NCBI RefSeq assembly: GCF_001678755.1
Contig: NZ_LZDS01000004.1
Span: forward strand, 47,853-111,852
Source of the DNA: Acinetobacter gandensis
GTDB lineage: Bacteria; Pseudomonadota; Gammaproteobacteria; Pseudomonadales; Moraxellaceae
Reading direction: 5' to 3'
Length of the DNA: 64,000 nucleotides
Position 1 is the first letter of the stretch, and every line of letters begins with the position of its first letter. The translations under genes and the position numbers were made by a program. This document shows, piece after piece, positions 52,944 through 63,053 of this stretch. The notes beneath the pieces are model-generated. The model saw only the letters and a list, made by a program, of their open reading frames with translations. It searched no databases and was not told the DNA's origin.

Positions 52944-52977
52944 AAAGAGTCCTACTGCATAGTGGGACTCTTTTTTT
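52944..52977 (+). terminator. intrinsic terminator of adk
   Basis: AAAGAGTCCTACT-GCAT-AGTGGGACTCTTT, a 13-bp stem with one G-T pair, then T run. Confidence 0.93.
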
Positions 52978-53002
52978 ATTGTTCATTTTTGAGGACAATC
53001 TA

Positions 53003-53209
53003 GTGCTGAAAGTTGCTTTAATTTTGGGTGTTGTTGTTGCAGTGGTGGTTTTACTGGGACTGCTTTATGTCAGTTTTAAAATGCTGCGTAATGTACAAAT
53101 TGAAGAAGCAAAAGATGCAAAATTAAACCCGAAGCAGTATCAGTTACATCCCAAATTACAACAAGAGTTAGATAAGAAAAAACAGCAAGACTCTAAATCT
53201 GAACAGTAA
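53003..53209 (+). CDS. small membrane protein of unknown function
   Basis: A 68-residue protein: one N-terminal transmembrane helix (about 2-26, Val/Leu-rich) and a charged, Lys/Gln/Asp-rich cytoplasmic tail with L-N-P-K-Q-Y-Q-L. I set the start at the GTG at 53003 because GAGGA at 52991-52995 is seven bases upstream; a longer TTG start at 52979 abuts the adk terminator T run and is unlikely. Downstream lies a long perfect inverted repeat. Confidence 0.65.
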   Translation: MLKVALILGVVVAVVVLLGLLYVSFKMLRNVQIEEAKDAKLNPKQYQLHPKLQQELDKKKQQDSKSEQ

Positions 53210-53252
53210 TTTGCTATGAAGGGTTGAGGCCTAAACTACACTAGCATATTAC

Positions 53253-53291
53253 AAAATCAGCAATATATCTGAGTTATATATTGCTGATTTT
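53253..53291. terminator. bidirectional AT-rich terminator
   Basis: A perfect 16-bp stem, AAAATCAGCAATATAT with ATATATTGCTGATTTT, with a 7-nt loop. It lies between the small membrane protein gene and the convergent nth. Confidence 0.75.
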
Positions 53292-53335
53292 CATTTGATT
53301 AGCATAAAAATGATGCTTGCGATATCTAAGAAATA

Positions 53336-54025
53336 TTAGGCATCTAGGTTGGTTACTTTAATTGGTCTTGCTGCACCAAACTCAAAACGATCAGGCCAGT
53401 TACACACGTCAGAAACGATACATTCATTACACTTGGGTTTACGTGCGATACAGCAGTAACGACCATGTAAAATTAACCAATGATGTGAGTCGACAATAAA
53501 TTCTTTTGGAATCACTTTCACTAAACGGTGTTCGACTTCAAGCACATTCTTGCCGACAGCTAAACCTGTACGGTTACCTAAACGAAAAATATGTGTATCA
53601 ACAGCCATCGTTGGTTGACCAAAAGCAGTATTCAGCACCACATTCGCTGTCTTACGCCCGACACCGGGTAAGGCTTCTAAGTCTGCACGATTGTTTGGTA
53701 CGACGCTATTGTGTTTGTCGATCAGCATCTTACAGGCTTTAATGACGTTCTCAGCTTTCGAATTATATAAGCCAATGGTCTTAATATATTCCTTTAATCC
53801 ATCAACCCCTAAGGCATAAATAGCTTCAGGTGTATTGGCAATAGGAAATAGTTTGTCTGTGGCTTTATTGACGCTAACATCAGTGGCCTGGGCAGATAAT
53901 GTCACTGCCACTAATAGCTCAAAGGGGCTGCTGTAATTTAGTTCAGTTTTAGGGTTAGGACGTTGCTCACGCAGTCGTTCAAAAAAAGTTTGAATCTGCT
54001 TTTTCGTCATATTTTTAACAGCCAC
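53336..54025 (-). CDS. nth: endonuclease III
   Basis: A 229-residue DNA glycosylase/AP lyase of base-excision repair for oxidised pyrimidines. It has the helix-hairpin-helix L-P-G-V-G-R-K-T-A-N with the catalytic Lys, then V-D-T-H-I-F-R with the catalytic Asp, and the 4Fe-4S cluster Cys pattern C-x6-C-x2-C-x5-C near the C-terminus. It starts with a GTG, with AAGGGG six bases upstream inside the end of rsxB, so the two genes are coupled. Confidence 0.96.
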   Translation of the reverse strand: MAVKNMTKKQIQTFFERLREQRPNPKTELNYSSPFELLVAVTLSAQATDVSVNKATDKLFPIANTPEAIYALGVDGLKEYIKTIGLYNSKAENVIKACKMLIDKHNSVVPNNRADLEALPGVGRKTANVVLNTAFGQPTMAVDTHIFRLGNRTGLAVGKNVLEVEHRLVKVIPKEFIVDSHHWLILHGRYCCIARKPKCNECIVSDVCNWPDRFEFGAARPIKVTNLDA

Positions 54026-54027
54026 AA

Positions 54028-54822
54028 TTAAGCCCCTTGTAATTGTGTTAGTTGTACCGAAAGTGAATCAAGCAACTCACGTTTTTTTGCATCTTCACGA
54101 ACACTGAGCTGCTTTTCGAGTTTTTTGATTTGTGTTCGGATTTTTGCAAGTTCAATCGTGGTTTTTGCATCAATATTAATGGTCGCTACATTTTGTTTTT
54201 CAACCACTTCAATTGCAGGAACAGAGTCCGTTTGGCTTGAAAATTGGGCAAATAATTCAGTGTCAATTTCGGCGCGAACGACAGGACCTTTACGATTGAG
54301 TTGACGTTTTTCTTCACGCTGAATATGTGCATAATATCGGCGGCGTAAATCGTCTTGCTCTGCAATTCTTAATGTTTCATTCAGCATCGGTTGGGTGTCT
54401 TCAACCAAGTCAATGCAGTCGACCGGGCAAGGAGGAATGCACAGTTCACAGCCCGTGCATAAATCCGTTAATACGCTATGCATGAGTTTTCCTGAGCCAA
54501 TGATGGCATCGACAGGGCAGGCGCTAATGCATTTGGTGCATCCAATACATTCGTCTTCACGAATCACTGCTTTGACACGTTGAGGACGGCCGTCGGATTG
54601 AATTGGCCACACACTTTCTTCTGCTTTTAACGGAGCACGATTTAACAAAATCGCTAAGGCATCAGCCACAGGCTGCCCACCCGGCACGCATTTATTCGCA
54701 GCTTCACCTTCATGAATTGATTTTGCATAGGGCAAACACCCATCACGATGGCCACATAGACCGCATTGGGTTTGTGGAAGTAATGCGTCAATTTGTTGAA
54801 TGAGGGAAATTTCAGAATTCAT
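54028..54822 (-). CDS. rsxB: RnfB/RsxB-like ferredoxin protein, without the usual membrane anchor
   Basis: A 264-residue iron-sulfur protein. The N-terminal Fe-S domain has Cys20, Cys23, Cys29 and Cys45; two 4Fe-4S ferredoxin motifs follow ([12 protein letters not shown] and [12 protein letters not shown]). Canonical RnfB/RsxB starts with a hydrophobic segment anchoring it in the RnfABCDGE complex; this one does not. A coiled, charged C-terminal region (about 190-264) is extra. No other rnf gene is near, so it may serve as a soluble ferredoxin partner of Nth or other enzymes. The next gene, nth, preserves the E. coli rsx-nth order. Confidence 0.85.
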   Translation of the reverse strand: MNSEISLIQQIDALLPQTQCGLCGHRDGCLPYAKSIHEGEAANKCVPGGQPVADALAILLNRAPLKAEESVWPIQSDGRPQRVKAVIREDECIGCTKCISACPVDAIIGSGKLMHSVLTDLCTGCELCIPPCPVDCIDLVEDTQPMLNETLRIAEQDDLRRRYYAHIQREEKRQLNRKGPVVRAEIDTELFAQFSSQTDSVPAIEVVEKQNVATINIDAKTTIELAKIRTQIKKLEKQLSVREDAKKRELLDSLSVQLTQLQGA

Positions 54823-55077
54823 GGTTCATCGAGTTACAGCAGAAAGTGCGAAAACAAAGCAGGGTAATGAATTCTAGCATGTTTTTAGTGTGTTGAGTGT
54901 GCTCGAAAATAGGTCGTTGTTTGCATCATTTATGCGCAAAAAACAACATTAAAATATTCCTTAAAGTTATTAGATATATAACCAAAACATCTTAAAAATC
55001 AAATTAAACACATGAAATTTATATATTTTAAAGATTTTTTAAAAAAACTATTGCCCATTGGTTACAAAAGATATTTA

Positions 55078-55128
55078 ATATTTTGCGCCAAAATATATCT
55101 TTGATCAAAATTGTGAACAGTTTTGATC
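55078..55128 (+). promoter_or_regulatory. pair of inverted repeats upstream of gdhA
   Basis: ATATTTTG-CGC-CAAAATAT (55078-55096) is followed by GATCAAAA (55103-55110) and TTTTGATC (55121-55128). They lie 25-75 bp before the gdhA start; candidate operator sites or leader hairpins. Confidence 0.45.
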
Positions 55129-55149
55129 CATACATCTGCTGAGGATTAA

Positions 55150-56496
<1,347 letters not shown>

Positions 56497-56518
56497 GTTC
56501 TACCTAAGTACGAAATAA

Positions 56519-56549
56519 AAAACCGAGGCATTAGCCTCGGTTTTTTATT
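56519..56549. terminator. bidirectional terminator (gdhA)
   Basis: AACCGAGGC-ATTA-GCCTCGGTT flanked by A and T runs; also serves the convergent lipoprotein gene. Confidence 0.92.
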
Positions 56550-56583
56550 GGAAAATTTTTAAATTGTGCAATGCAAGTCTAAA

Positions 56584-57360
56584 TTAGAGTTTGCTGTCTA
56601 AGCTACCACGCGCAATCGTCATGTCATGCACATAGGCATATTTAGATTGATCCGCTGCTGGATTTTTAATTTCATAGCGTTTCACACGAATGATTTGACG
56701 CTCATTTGGTGAATGTTCAAAGCCTTCAATTTTGTCATAAAACAAACTCCAGTCTTTATCGACTTGGGTTTTAACTCCATTTTCGGCATATTTAATTTCT
56801 TTGACCTGTAAACATGTTTGCGGTGCAACACCTGTACATTGTTTAGTTTCAGGGCTAATTTCTAAGAAAATGGTTTCACCCGCAGATTGGTATTTAGTTT
56901 CAGGGGTCATTTTACCTGTGAATACAATCTTTTCACCTTTACTATTGGTTAAAGTAAGGGTGGGTTTTTCTTTATCGTTTAGATTTAAAATAAATGGCAC
57001 TTTGCGGTTTGAGAAAATATCTGCAGCGATACCTTCCTGCGCCATCATGTTATTCGGGCAAGCCATTTGCGTTGCCATCATACTACCTGTACTGATAGTA
57101 TTATTTTCGACTGACCAAGAGCTACCTAGCGTATTACAGCTTGTTGAGATACTTAGACGACCTTCTTCGCTAAAGTTTAAAACAATCGGTTTAGGCGCAT
57201 TTTCAGTGTTGGTACTCCACTGATACGCAGTCAAGGTTTTATCTGCATTTTGTTGTTGTAAAACGGTCAAGGCTATATCTCCAGCTTTTTGGATATCGCT
57301 TGATTGACATGCTGCAAGTGCTAAAGGGAAGAGTGCAATCGCTAAATATTTTAATTTCAT
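56584..57360 (-). CDS. META and DUF4377 domain lipoprotein
   Basis: A 258-residue lipoprotein. The signal ends L-A-L-A-A-C (about Cys18). A META-type domain (about 40-150) with W-S-T-N-T...N-F-S-E-E-G-R-L-S-I-S and M-A-C-P-N-N-M-M-A-Q-E is followed by a DUF4377-type domain (about 160-250) with S-P-E-T-K-Q-C...C-L-Q-V and D-W-S-L-F-Y-D-K-I-E-G-F. Such proteins are surface or periplasmic; relatives are linked to heat-shock and stress tolerance. The start is placed at M-K-L-K-Y; 17 upstream codons in the same frame look untranslated. Confidence 0.85.
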   Translation of the reverse strand: MKLKYLAIALFPLALAACQSSDIQKAGDIALTVLQQQNADKTLTAYQWSTNTENAPKPIVLNFSEEGRLSISTSCNTLGSSWSVENNTISTGSMMATQMACPNNMMAQEGIAADIFSNRKVPFILNLNDKEKPTLTLTNSKGEKIVFTGKMTPETKYQSAGETIFLEISPETKQCTGVAPQTCLQVKEIKYAENGVKTQVDKDWSLFYDKIEGFEHSPNERQIIRVKRYEIKNPAADQSKYAYVHDMTIARGSLDSKL

Positions 57361-57420
57361 AAGGCTTGCAGTTCTTGATCTAAATAACAGAATGCAGCAT
57401 AACCTATTCATTTTAAAAAA

Positions 57421-57465
57421 TTATGGATACATTCACCACGATTCGGTATCAAAATGTATCCATAA
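57421..57465. repeat. perfect 13-bp inverted repeat
   Basis: TTATGGATACATT (57421-57433) and AATGTATCCATAA (57453-57465) are perfect complements with a 19-nt loop. It sits between the DODA-type gene and the META lipoprotein gene, about 60 bp upstream of the latter's start. It may be an operator or a processed hairpin. Confidence 0.5.
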
Positions 57466-57531
57466 ATATATATTTGTTATTATATAAATATAATTTATCT
57501 ATTAAAAGCGTATTTCATCTAATTTTCGCAA

Positions 57532-58308
57532 TTAATCAAATCGATAAATATCCATACCGAGAGAACCCATACTGAAACTGCTATGCACAATCGAGAAGCG
57601 ATGGCCTGCACCCATTGCGAAAAAGATTGGTGCAAAGTGCTCTATGGTCGGATGATTGCGTTGAACATGCGGAATAGATTGCCAGTCAAGCACTGCGTCA
57701 TAATCTTGGTGAGTAAGTTTACTGACCACATAATTACGGAAAGTCGAAGCCCATTCAGGTACAGCAGCCGCTTGTCCATTCCAAGCTAATTCGCGCAAGT
57801 TATGCGTAATGCTACCGGAACCAATCAACAAAATTTGTTTTTCGCGCAAAGGTGCCAGTGTTTGTCCAATTTTATATATGTCTTGAGCACTTATTGTCAT
57901 TGGCAGTGATATTTCAACAACTGGAATGTCTGCTTCTGGATACATGTGAAGTAATGGCATCCAAACACCATGGTCACGCGGACGTGTGCTGTTTGCATGT
58001 GCTGCAAGTCCAGCATTTGCTAATAGATGTAAAATTTCTTCTGCAAGTTCTGGTTGACCTGGAGCAGGGTAGCGAATCTCATAAAGTTCCGTAGGAAAAC
58101 CACGGAAATCGTGCCAAGTCTCTGGTCGAATGCCTGTACTTACTTCTAGTGCGTTACTTTCCCAATGTGCAGACATAATAATAATGGCTTGGGGTTTTGG
58201 AAGATTGAGACTGAGACGTTCCAGCGCAGGCCCAACTTGCTCAGGATTGATAGCGAGCATTGGAGAACCGTGGGAAATAAATAAACCTGGGAGTGTTTGT
58301 AAATTCAT
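57532..58308 (-). CDS. class III extradiol dioxygenase (4,5-DOPA dioxygenase-like, YgiD family)
   Basis: A 258-residue protein of the LigB/YgiD family. The N-terminal F-I-S-H-G-S-P-M, the M-S-A-H-W-E motif and R-P-R-D-H-G-V-W-M-P-L-L-H-M-Y provide the expected metal and catalytic His set; G-S-G-S-I-T-H-N-L and N-H-P-T-I-E-H-F-A-P follow. It would cleave an aromatic diol with O2; in many bacteria the true substrate is unknown. It stands alone on the minus strand. Confidence 0.86.
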   Translation of the reverse strand: MNLQTLPGLFISHGSPMLAINPEQVGPALERLSLNLPKPQAIIIMSAHWESNALEVSTGIRPETWHDFRGFPTELYEIRYPAPGQPELAEEILHLLANAGLAAHANSTRPRDHGVWMPLLHMYPEADIPVVEISLPMTISAQDIYKIGQTLAPLREKQILLIGSGSITHNLRELAWNGQAAAVPEWASTFRNYVVSKLTHQDYDAVLDWQSIPHVQRNHPTIEHFAPIFFAMGAGHRFSIVHSSFSMGSLGMDIYRFD

Positions 58309-58433
58309 GGTCGTCGCCGGAAGTCGTTATATGGAATAGGTTTATCATGCTGTATTTTGAAACTATAACCAATCTGTATAAATTCAACGTATTGTTTCGT
58401 TTATGCAACAATGCGAAGAACTAAACAGTGATT

Positions 58434-58916
58434 TTAGCCAGCACGATGGTAAGGGTGGTTGTTGTTGATGCTCATAGCACGGTAGAGCTGCTCAATGAGC
58501 ATGACACGAACCATTGGGTGAGGCAGTGTAAGTTTTGATAATGACCAATGCCATGCTGCTGCTTTACGTACGGCTTCAGAGTGCCCATCAGGTCCACCAA
58601 TTGCTAAGACCACATCATTGCCTTCTAGCATCCAACCTTTCATTGTTTCAGCAAGTTTTTCAGTACTAAATTCACGGCCACCGACTTCAAGAGCAATTAA
58701 CACCTCATTACCTTTCATGGCATTTAATATGCTATCACCTTCGATTTGACGGTATTTTAAAATATCAGCTTCAGAATCATTTTTACCGCGCTTCGCCATA
58801 GGCAATTCAACAATTTGAGTTTGTACAAAGGGTTGAATACGTTTGAAATAGTCTTCAAAACCTGTCAGTACCCAAGCTGGCATTTTTTGACCAATAGTGA
58901 GAATGCGGATTTTCAT
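58434..58916 (-). CDS. rlmH: 23S rRNA (pseudouridine(1915)-N(3))-methyltransferase
   Basis: A 160-residue SPOUT methyltransferase that methylates pseudouridine 1915 of 23S rRNA in the 70S ribosome. It has the knot motif F-S-T-E-K-L-A-E, L-A-I-G-G-P-D-G and the C-terminal L-T-L-P-H-P-M-V-R-V and N-N-H-P-Y-H-R. The start is the M-K-I-R-I at 58916; the upstream in-frame codons are probably not translated. No other rRNA-modification gene is adjacent. Confidence 0.95.
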   Translation of the reverse strand: MKIRILTIGQKMPAWVLTGFEDYFKRIQPFVQTQIVELPMAKRGKNDSEADILKYRQIEGDSILNAMKGNEVLIALEVGGREFSTEKLAETMKGWMLEGNDVVLAIGGPDGHSEAVRKAAAWHWSLSKLTLPHPMVRVMLIEQLYRAMSINNNHPYHRAG

Positions 58917-59071
58917 ACAGCGCCTGAAATGAAGCAAAAGACTATTATAACGGTGATTTGTTGCTTTGTAATAACAGACACAAATTGCAATTGAAAAGAG
59001 GATTTGCTTGCTGTTTAAATACGCAGCATAAGTTACTTATGCTCAAATTTTTAAAAAGCGGAATAATAACA

Positions 59072-60031
59072 ATGATAAAACTACCCCTAAAACGTGGTTT
59101 TCAGCTGCTGTATCATTCACTCACGGTAGTTGTGATTCTTTTTAGTTTGCCACTTACTGCACATGCGACTACTCGAATGGCTGAACCTGAAAATTTAAGC
59201 GTTTATTTACAGCAAATTATTGGCTCTGAAGGCGAATATAGAAACTATAAAAATATTCAGGAGTTGAATCGTGTCTCCGCATGGATTCGCGAGCAAATGC
59301 GTTTATTTGGTGTTAATTGTAGTTTTCAAACCTATACAGTGAATAGTCAACCCTACCGCAATGTGGTGTGCCCATTGAATACGGGAAACAGTACAAAGGT
59401 GATTGTAGGAGCGCATTACGATGTATATGGTGAACAAGCGGGTGCTGATGACAATGCATCTGGTGTTGCAGGTGTACTTGAGACAGCACGTATTTTGGCA
59501 GCAGAAAAATCGCGGTTGAAACAAAATATTGAATTCGTATTTTATACGTTAGAAGAACCGCCTTATTTTCGAACGGAGTCAATGGGTAGTTTTATCCATG
59601 CAAAGTCAGTCGCTAAAAACAAAGATAAAATAAATGGTGTTTATATTTTGGAAATGATTGGTTATTTTGACCCGAAAGCGACTCAAGATTATCCGATTGG
59701 TTTGAAGTGGATTTATCCATCACATTCAAATTTCATTGCTGCTGTGGGCAATGTGCAGTCTCGTGATTTGACCTCAAATTACTGTAGTGCAATGGAAAAT
59801 TTAAACGAATTACAGTGTGAGCGACTTATTTCACCTTCATTTATTCAAGGAATCGATTTCTCAGATCATATGAATTATTGGAAATTTGATATACCTGCAA
59901 TGATGATTACGGATACGGCATACTATCGAAATAAGCATTACCATACCGAGCAAGATACGATAGAAAAACTCAATGTGGGGAAGATGGCACAAGTTGTAAA
60001 TGGTTTGGTAAAAACTTTGATTGCGCCATGA
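59072..60031 (+). CDS. secreted M28-family aminopeptidase
   Basis: A 319-residue metallopeptidase. The signal peptide (about 1-34) ends A-H-A-T. The zinc-binding set is clear: V-G-A-H-Y-D-V-Y-G, A-D-D-N-A-S-G-V-A-G (the bridging Asp), and T-L-E-E-P-P-Y-F, with F-S-D-H-M-N and H-T-E-Q-D-T in the C-terminal half. It acts on peptides in the periplasm or outside the cell. The ATG at 59072 is preferred because GCGGAA lies before it; upstream in-frame ATGs (such as 59039) would give a poor signal peptide. Confidence 0.85.
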   Translation: MIKLPLKRGFQLLYHSLTVVVILFSLPLTAHATTRMAEPENLSVYLQQIIGSEGEYRNYKNIQELNRVSAWIREQMRLFGVNCSFQTYTVNSQPYRNVVCPLNTGNSTKVIVGAHYDVYGEQAGADDNASGVAGVLETARILAAEKSRLKQNIEFVFYTLEEPPYFRTESMGSFIHAKSVAKNKDKINGVYILEMIGYFDPKATQDYPIGLKWIYPSHSNFIAAVGNVQSRDLTSNYCSAMENLNELQCERLISPSFIQGIDFSDHMNYWKFDIPAMMITDTAYYRNKHYHTEQDTIEKLNVGKMAQVVNGLVKTLIAP

Positions 60032-60085
60032 TGAGCGTATCAAAATCCATTGAAGAACTAAGACAAAACTTGAATGCATAAAAAA

Positions 60086-60192
60086 CGCAGTCCTGAAAGC
60101 CTGTGGACTGCGATAAAAGGTCATCTGCCTGGAGATGCAGATGACCATTCTGTTCCAAAAAGAACAATCACATAATGTTGTGCATTTGGAAC
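60086..60192 (+). other. array of three hairpins downstream of the M28 peptidase
   Basis: CGCAGTCC/GGACTGCG (60086-60112), GGTCATCTGC/GCAGATGACC (60119-60146, 10 bp) and GTTCCAAA/TTTGGAAC (60152-60192) follow one another. No clear T run follows any of them on the plus strand. They could be a repeat element, a structured 3' UTR or a small RNA. Confidence 0.5.
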
Positions 60193-60427
60193 GAAAATGA
60201 AACATACAGCGCGTATATCTCTACCAATATATATATGGGGGATGATTAAGTATTTATCAAGTAATAACCCTGAAATTTTGTAAGACTTTCTAATTTATAT
60301 TCCTATAGGTATTACATCACTAACTTCAATTCGTTGGATGGAACTTGCTTCATGTATATTTGCTATGGCTAATTTTAATTTCTAATGTTGTTCGATTTTC
60401 AATTTTTTAACATCCAATTTTGAACAC
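60193..60427. other. non-coding region before the lon terminator
   Basis: AT-rich sequence between the convergent peptidase and lon genes. No gene or further structure seen. Confidence 0.5.
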
Positions 60428-60457
60428 AAAAAAGCCCTGCGAACAGGGCTTTTTTTA
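60428..60457 (-). terminator. bidirectional terminator (lon)
   Basis: AGCCCTG-CGAA-CAGGGCT flanked by A and T runs. It lies about 25 bp after the lon stop. Confidence 0.9.
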
Positions 60458-60480
60458 ATCATGTAAAATAGTTTTAAAAC

Positions 60481-62907
60481 TTAATGGCGTGCCGCTTTGC
60501 CACTTTCAGTTGCTTTGACGATAGGTGTTTTGGCTAAGGCTTTTGGTGCAGAAACCAATGCAAGTGGTAAGATTTCATCAATCGATTTCACGGCTTTAAT
60601 TTCTAAACCTTCTTTTACATTGTCTGGAATTTCAGACAAATCACGCACGTTGTCTTGTGGGATAAACACGAGTTTTACACCACCACGGTGTGCTGCCAAA
60701 AGTTTTTCTTTTAAGCCGCCAATACGCATCGCACGACCACTTAAGCTTGTTTCACCTGTCATGGCAATATCAGGACGAATTGCAATTTTAGTGAAAGCTG
60801 AAACAAGTGCTAAAGTAAGGGCTAAACCAGCTGATGGGCCATCTTTTGGTGTTGCACCTTCGGGTAAATGTACGTGAACATCTGTTTCTTCAAAGCGAGA
60901 CGCTTCGATACCGAGTTCATCAGCACGGGTACGTACGACAGTCATTGCTGCTGTAATTGACTCTTTCATCACGTCACCCAGTGAACCTGTAGTGATGAAT
61001 TTGCCTTTACCAGGAACTGCTGCCACTTCAATCGTTAATAGCTCACCACCCACGGAAGTCCAAGCTAAACCATTTACACGACCGACTTGTGCTTCTTCTT
61101 CAGCCATACCGAAGTCGAATTTGTGCGGGCCTAAGTAGTCAGGAAGATTTTTCGAATCCACTTCAATTTGAAGATTTTTCGATTTCTTACTAACGGCTTC
61201 TTTCACGACTTTACGTGCAATTTTAGATACTTCACGTTCAAGGCTACGCACACCAGCTTCACGTGTATAACGTTGTACGATGTCGCGAATGGCTTCTTCA
61301 TGTACTGTTAATTCTTTAGCGCGTAGACCATTATTTTTAATAGCTTTCGGCACTAAATAACGCTCAGCAATATTCACTTTCTCATCTTCGGTATAACCCG
61401 GTAGACGAATCACTTCCATACGGTCAAGAAGCGCTTCAGGAATATTCATGCTGTTTGCAGTACAAATGAACATCACTTCAGAAAGGTCTAAATCAAGATC
61501 TAAATAGTGATCATTGAACTTACTGTTTTGCGATGGATCAAGTACTTCAAGCAAGGCAGAAGCAGGGTCGCCACGGTAGTCTTGCGCCATTTTGTCAATT
61601 TCGTCGAGTAAGAACAGTGGGTTCTTCACGCCAACTTTAGATAGTGATTGCACAATTTTACCCGGCATCGCACCGATATAAGTACGACGGTGACCACGAA
61701 TTTCAGCTTCATCACGTACACCACCCAGTGCCATACGAATAAATTCACGTCCTGTCGCTTTTGCTACAGATTCACCGAGTGAGGTTTTACCTACACCAGG
61801 AGGGCCAACCAAACATAAAATTGGGCCACGTAATTTTTTCACACGTGATTGCACGGCTAGGTATTCAACAATGCGATCTTTCACATCATCTAGACCATAG
61901 TGGTCGGCATCTAATATATCTTGTGCTTTAGCCAAGTTGATGCTGACTTTGCTTGCTTTATTCCACGGCGTATCTAAAATTACTTCTAGATAGTTACGCA
62001 CCACAGCTGCTTCGCTTGATGCAGGTTGCATCGCTTTTAGCTTACGGAATTCATTTTCAGCTTTTTTACGTACATGTTCAGGTAAGTCTGCTTCAGCAAG
62101 ACGCTTTTCAATTTCTTGAACGTCATCTTCAGCTCCGCCATTCATATCGGAAAGTTCGCGCTGAATAACCTTCATTTTTTCATTTAAGAAGTATTCACGC
62201 TGATTCTTTTCCATTTGGCGTTTTACAGAATCATGTAGCGTTTGTTCAATTTGCTGTTCTTCAGACTGTTGCAATAAATAAGTCATGAGCTCAGCTAAAT
62301 GTGCTTCAAATTCATCGTGCTCAAGGAATTTTTGCTTGATGTCGATATTTAAAGGCACACGTGTAGCAACGAAGAATAACAATTGTAGTAAATCTTCAAT
62401 TTTATTCGCTGCAGCAATCAGTTCACGTGCATTGCGTAGTTTTGCTTCTGCATATTGGGCAAAAAGCGCACGTAGTTCTTCAAGACGAGTTGATTGATTT
62501 TCAGCATTCAAGTCAACCGTCATTGGGCTTAATGAGTGTTCAGCAGTGAGGTATTCATCTGTATCGATGATTTTCTCAAGTTTCGCACGATATAAGCCCT
62601 CAATCAGTACCTTAATACAGTTTTCATCATTCTCATGATTTACAACTTGCACAATCTTCGCGACAGTACCGTATTGATATAAATTATCGTGATCAATTTC
62701 TTCTGATAGCGAATCTTTTTGTGCCACTACGAATACAAGATTGTCACTTTCACGCGCAACGTTAACTGCGTTGATCGATTTTTCACGACCCACAAACAGC
62801 GCAATTTGCATGTGAGGATATACAACCACATCTCGTAGCGCTAAAAGCGGTAATACGCTCGGAATGATTGTTTCCAAGCTTTCTTCATTCATAATAATCT
62901 CAGACAT
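60481..62907 (-). CDS. lon: Lon protease (endopeptidase La)
   Basis: An 808-residue ATP-dependent protease that degrades misfolded and regulatory proteins. It has an N-terminal substrate-binding domain (to about 300), the AAA+ module with G-P-P-G-V-G-K-T and L-F-L-L-D-E-I-D-K, and the serine protease domain with the catalytic Ser in K-D-G-P-S-A-G-L-A (about residue 690) and a later Lys. The ATG at 62907 has AGGAG five bases upstream; the GTG at 62913 overlaps it. A heat-shock-like promoter is present upstream, as expected for lon. Confidence 0.98.
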   Translation of the reverse strand: MSEIIMNEESLETIIPSVLPLLALRDVVVYPHMQIALFVGREKSINAVNVARESDNLVFVVAQKDSLSEEIDHDNLYQYGTVAKIVQVVNHENDENCIKVLIEGLYRAKLEKIIDTDEYLTAEHSLSPMTVDLNAENQSTRLEELRALFAQYAEAKLRNARELIAAANKIEDLLQLLFFVATRVPLNIDIKQKFLEHDEFEAHLAELMTYLLQQSEEQQIEQTLHDSVKRQMEKNQREYFLNEKMKVIQRELSDMNGGAEDDVQEIEKRLAEADLPEHVRKKAENEFRKLKAMQPASSEAAVVRNYLEVILDTPWNKASKVSINLAKAQDILDADHYGLDDVKDRIVEYLAVQSRVKKLRGPILCLVGPPGVGKTSLGESVAKATGREFIRMALGGVRDEAEIRGHRRTYIGAMPGKIVQSLSKVGVKNPLFLLDEIDKMAQDYRGDPASALLEVLDPSQNSKFNDHYLDLDLDLSEVMFICTANSMNIPEALLDRMEVIRLPGYTEDEKVNIAERYLVPKAIKNNGLRAKELTVHEEAIRDIVQRYTREAGVRSLEREVSKIARKVVKEAVSKKSKNLQIEVDSKNLPDYLGPHKFDFGMAEEEAQVGRVNGLAWTSVGGELLTIEVAAVPGKGKFITTGSLGDVMKESITAAMTVVRTRADELGIEASRFEETDVHVHLPEGATPKDGPSAGLALTLALVSAFTKIAIRPDIAMTGETSLSGRAMRIGGLKEKLLAAHRGGVKLVFIPQDNVRDLSEIPDNVKEGLEIKAVKSIDEILPLALVSAPKALAKTPIVKATESGKAARH

Positions 62908-62952
62908 GGGCACTCCTAATGAGTGACAACGGTGTTGCCATGTTTTTATAGT

Positions 62953-62976
62953 GATGGGTATTTTTTAAATTACAAG
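62953..62976 (-). promoter_or_regulatory. sigma-32-like promoter of lon
   Basis: On the minus strand CTTGTA (62971-62976) and CCCATC (62953-62958) are separated by 12 bp, close to the RpoH pattern, about 45-50 bp before the lon ATG. A TTGACA nearby could give an overlapping sigma-70 promoter. Confidence 0.5.
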
Positions 62977-63053
62977 GGTAGTGTCAATTAAAATGTATAA
63001 AAAATGACTAAATATGTGATTTTAAAGTGTTCGTTTAAGTCAATTTTATCAAT

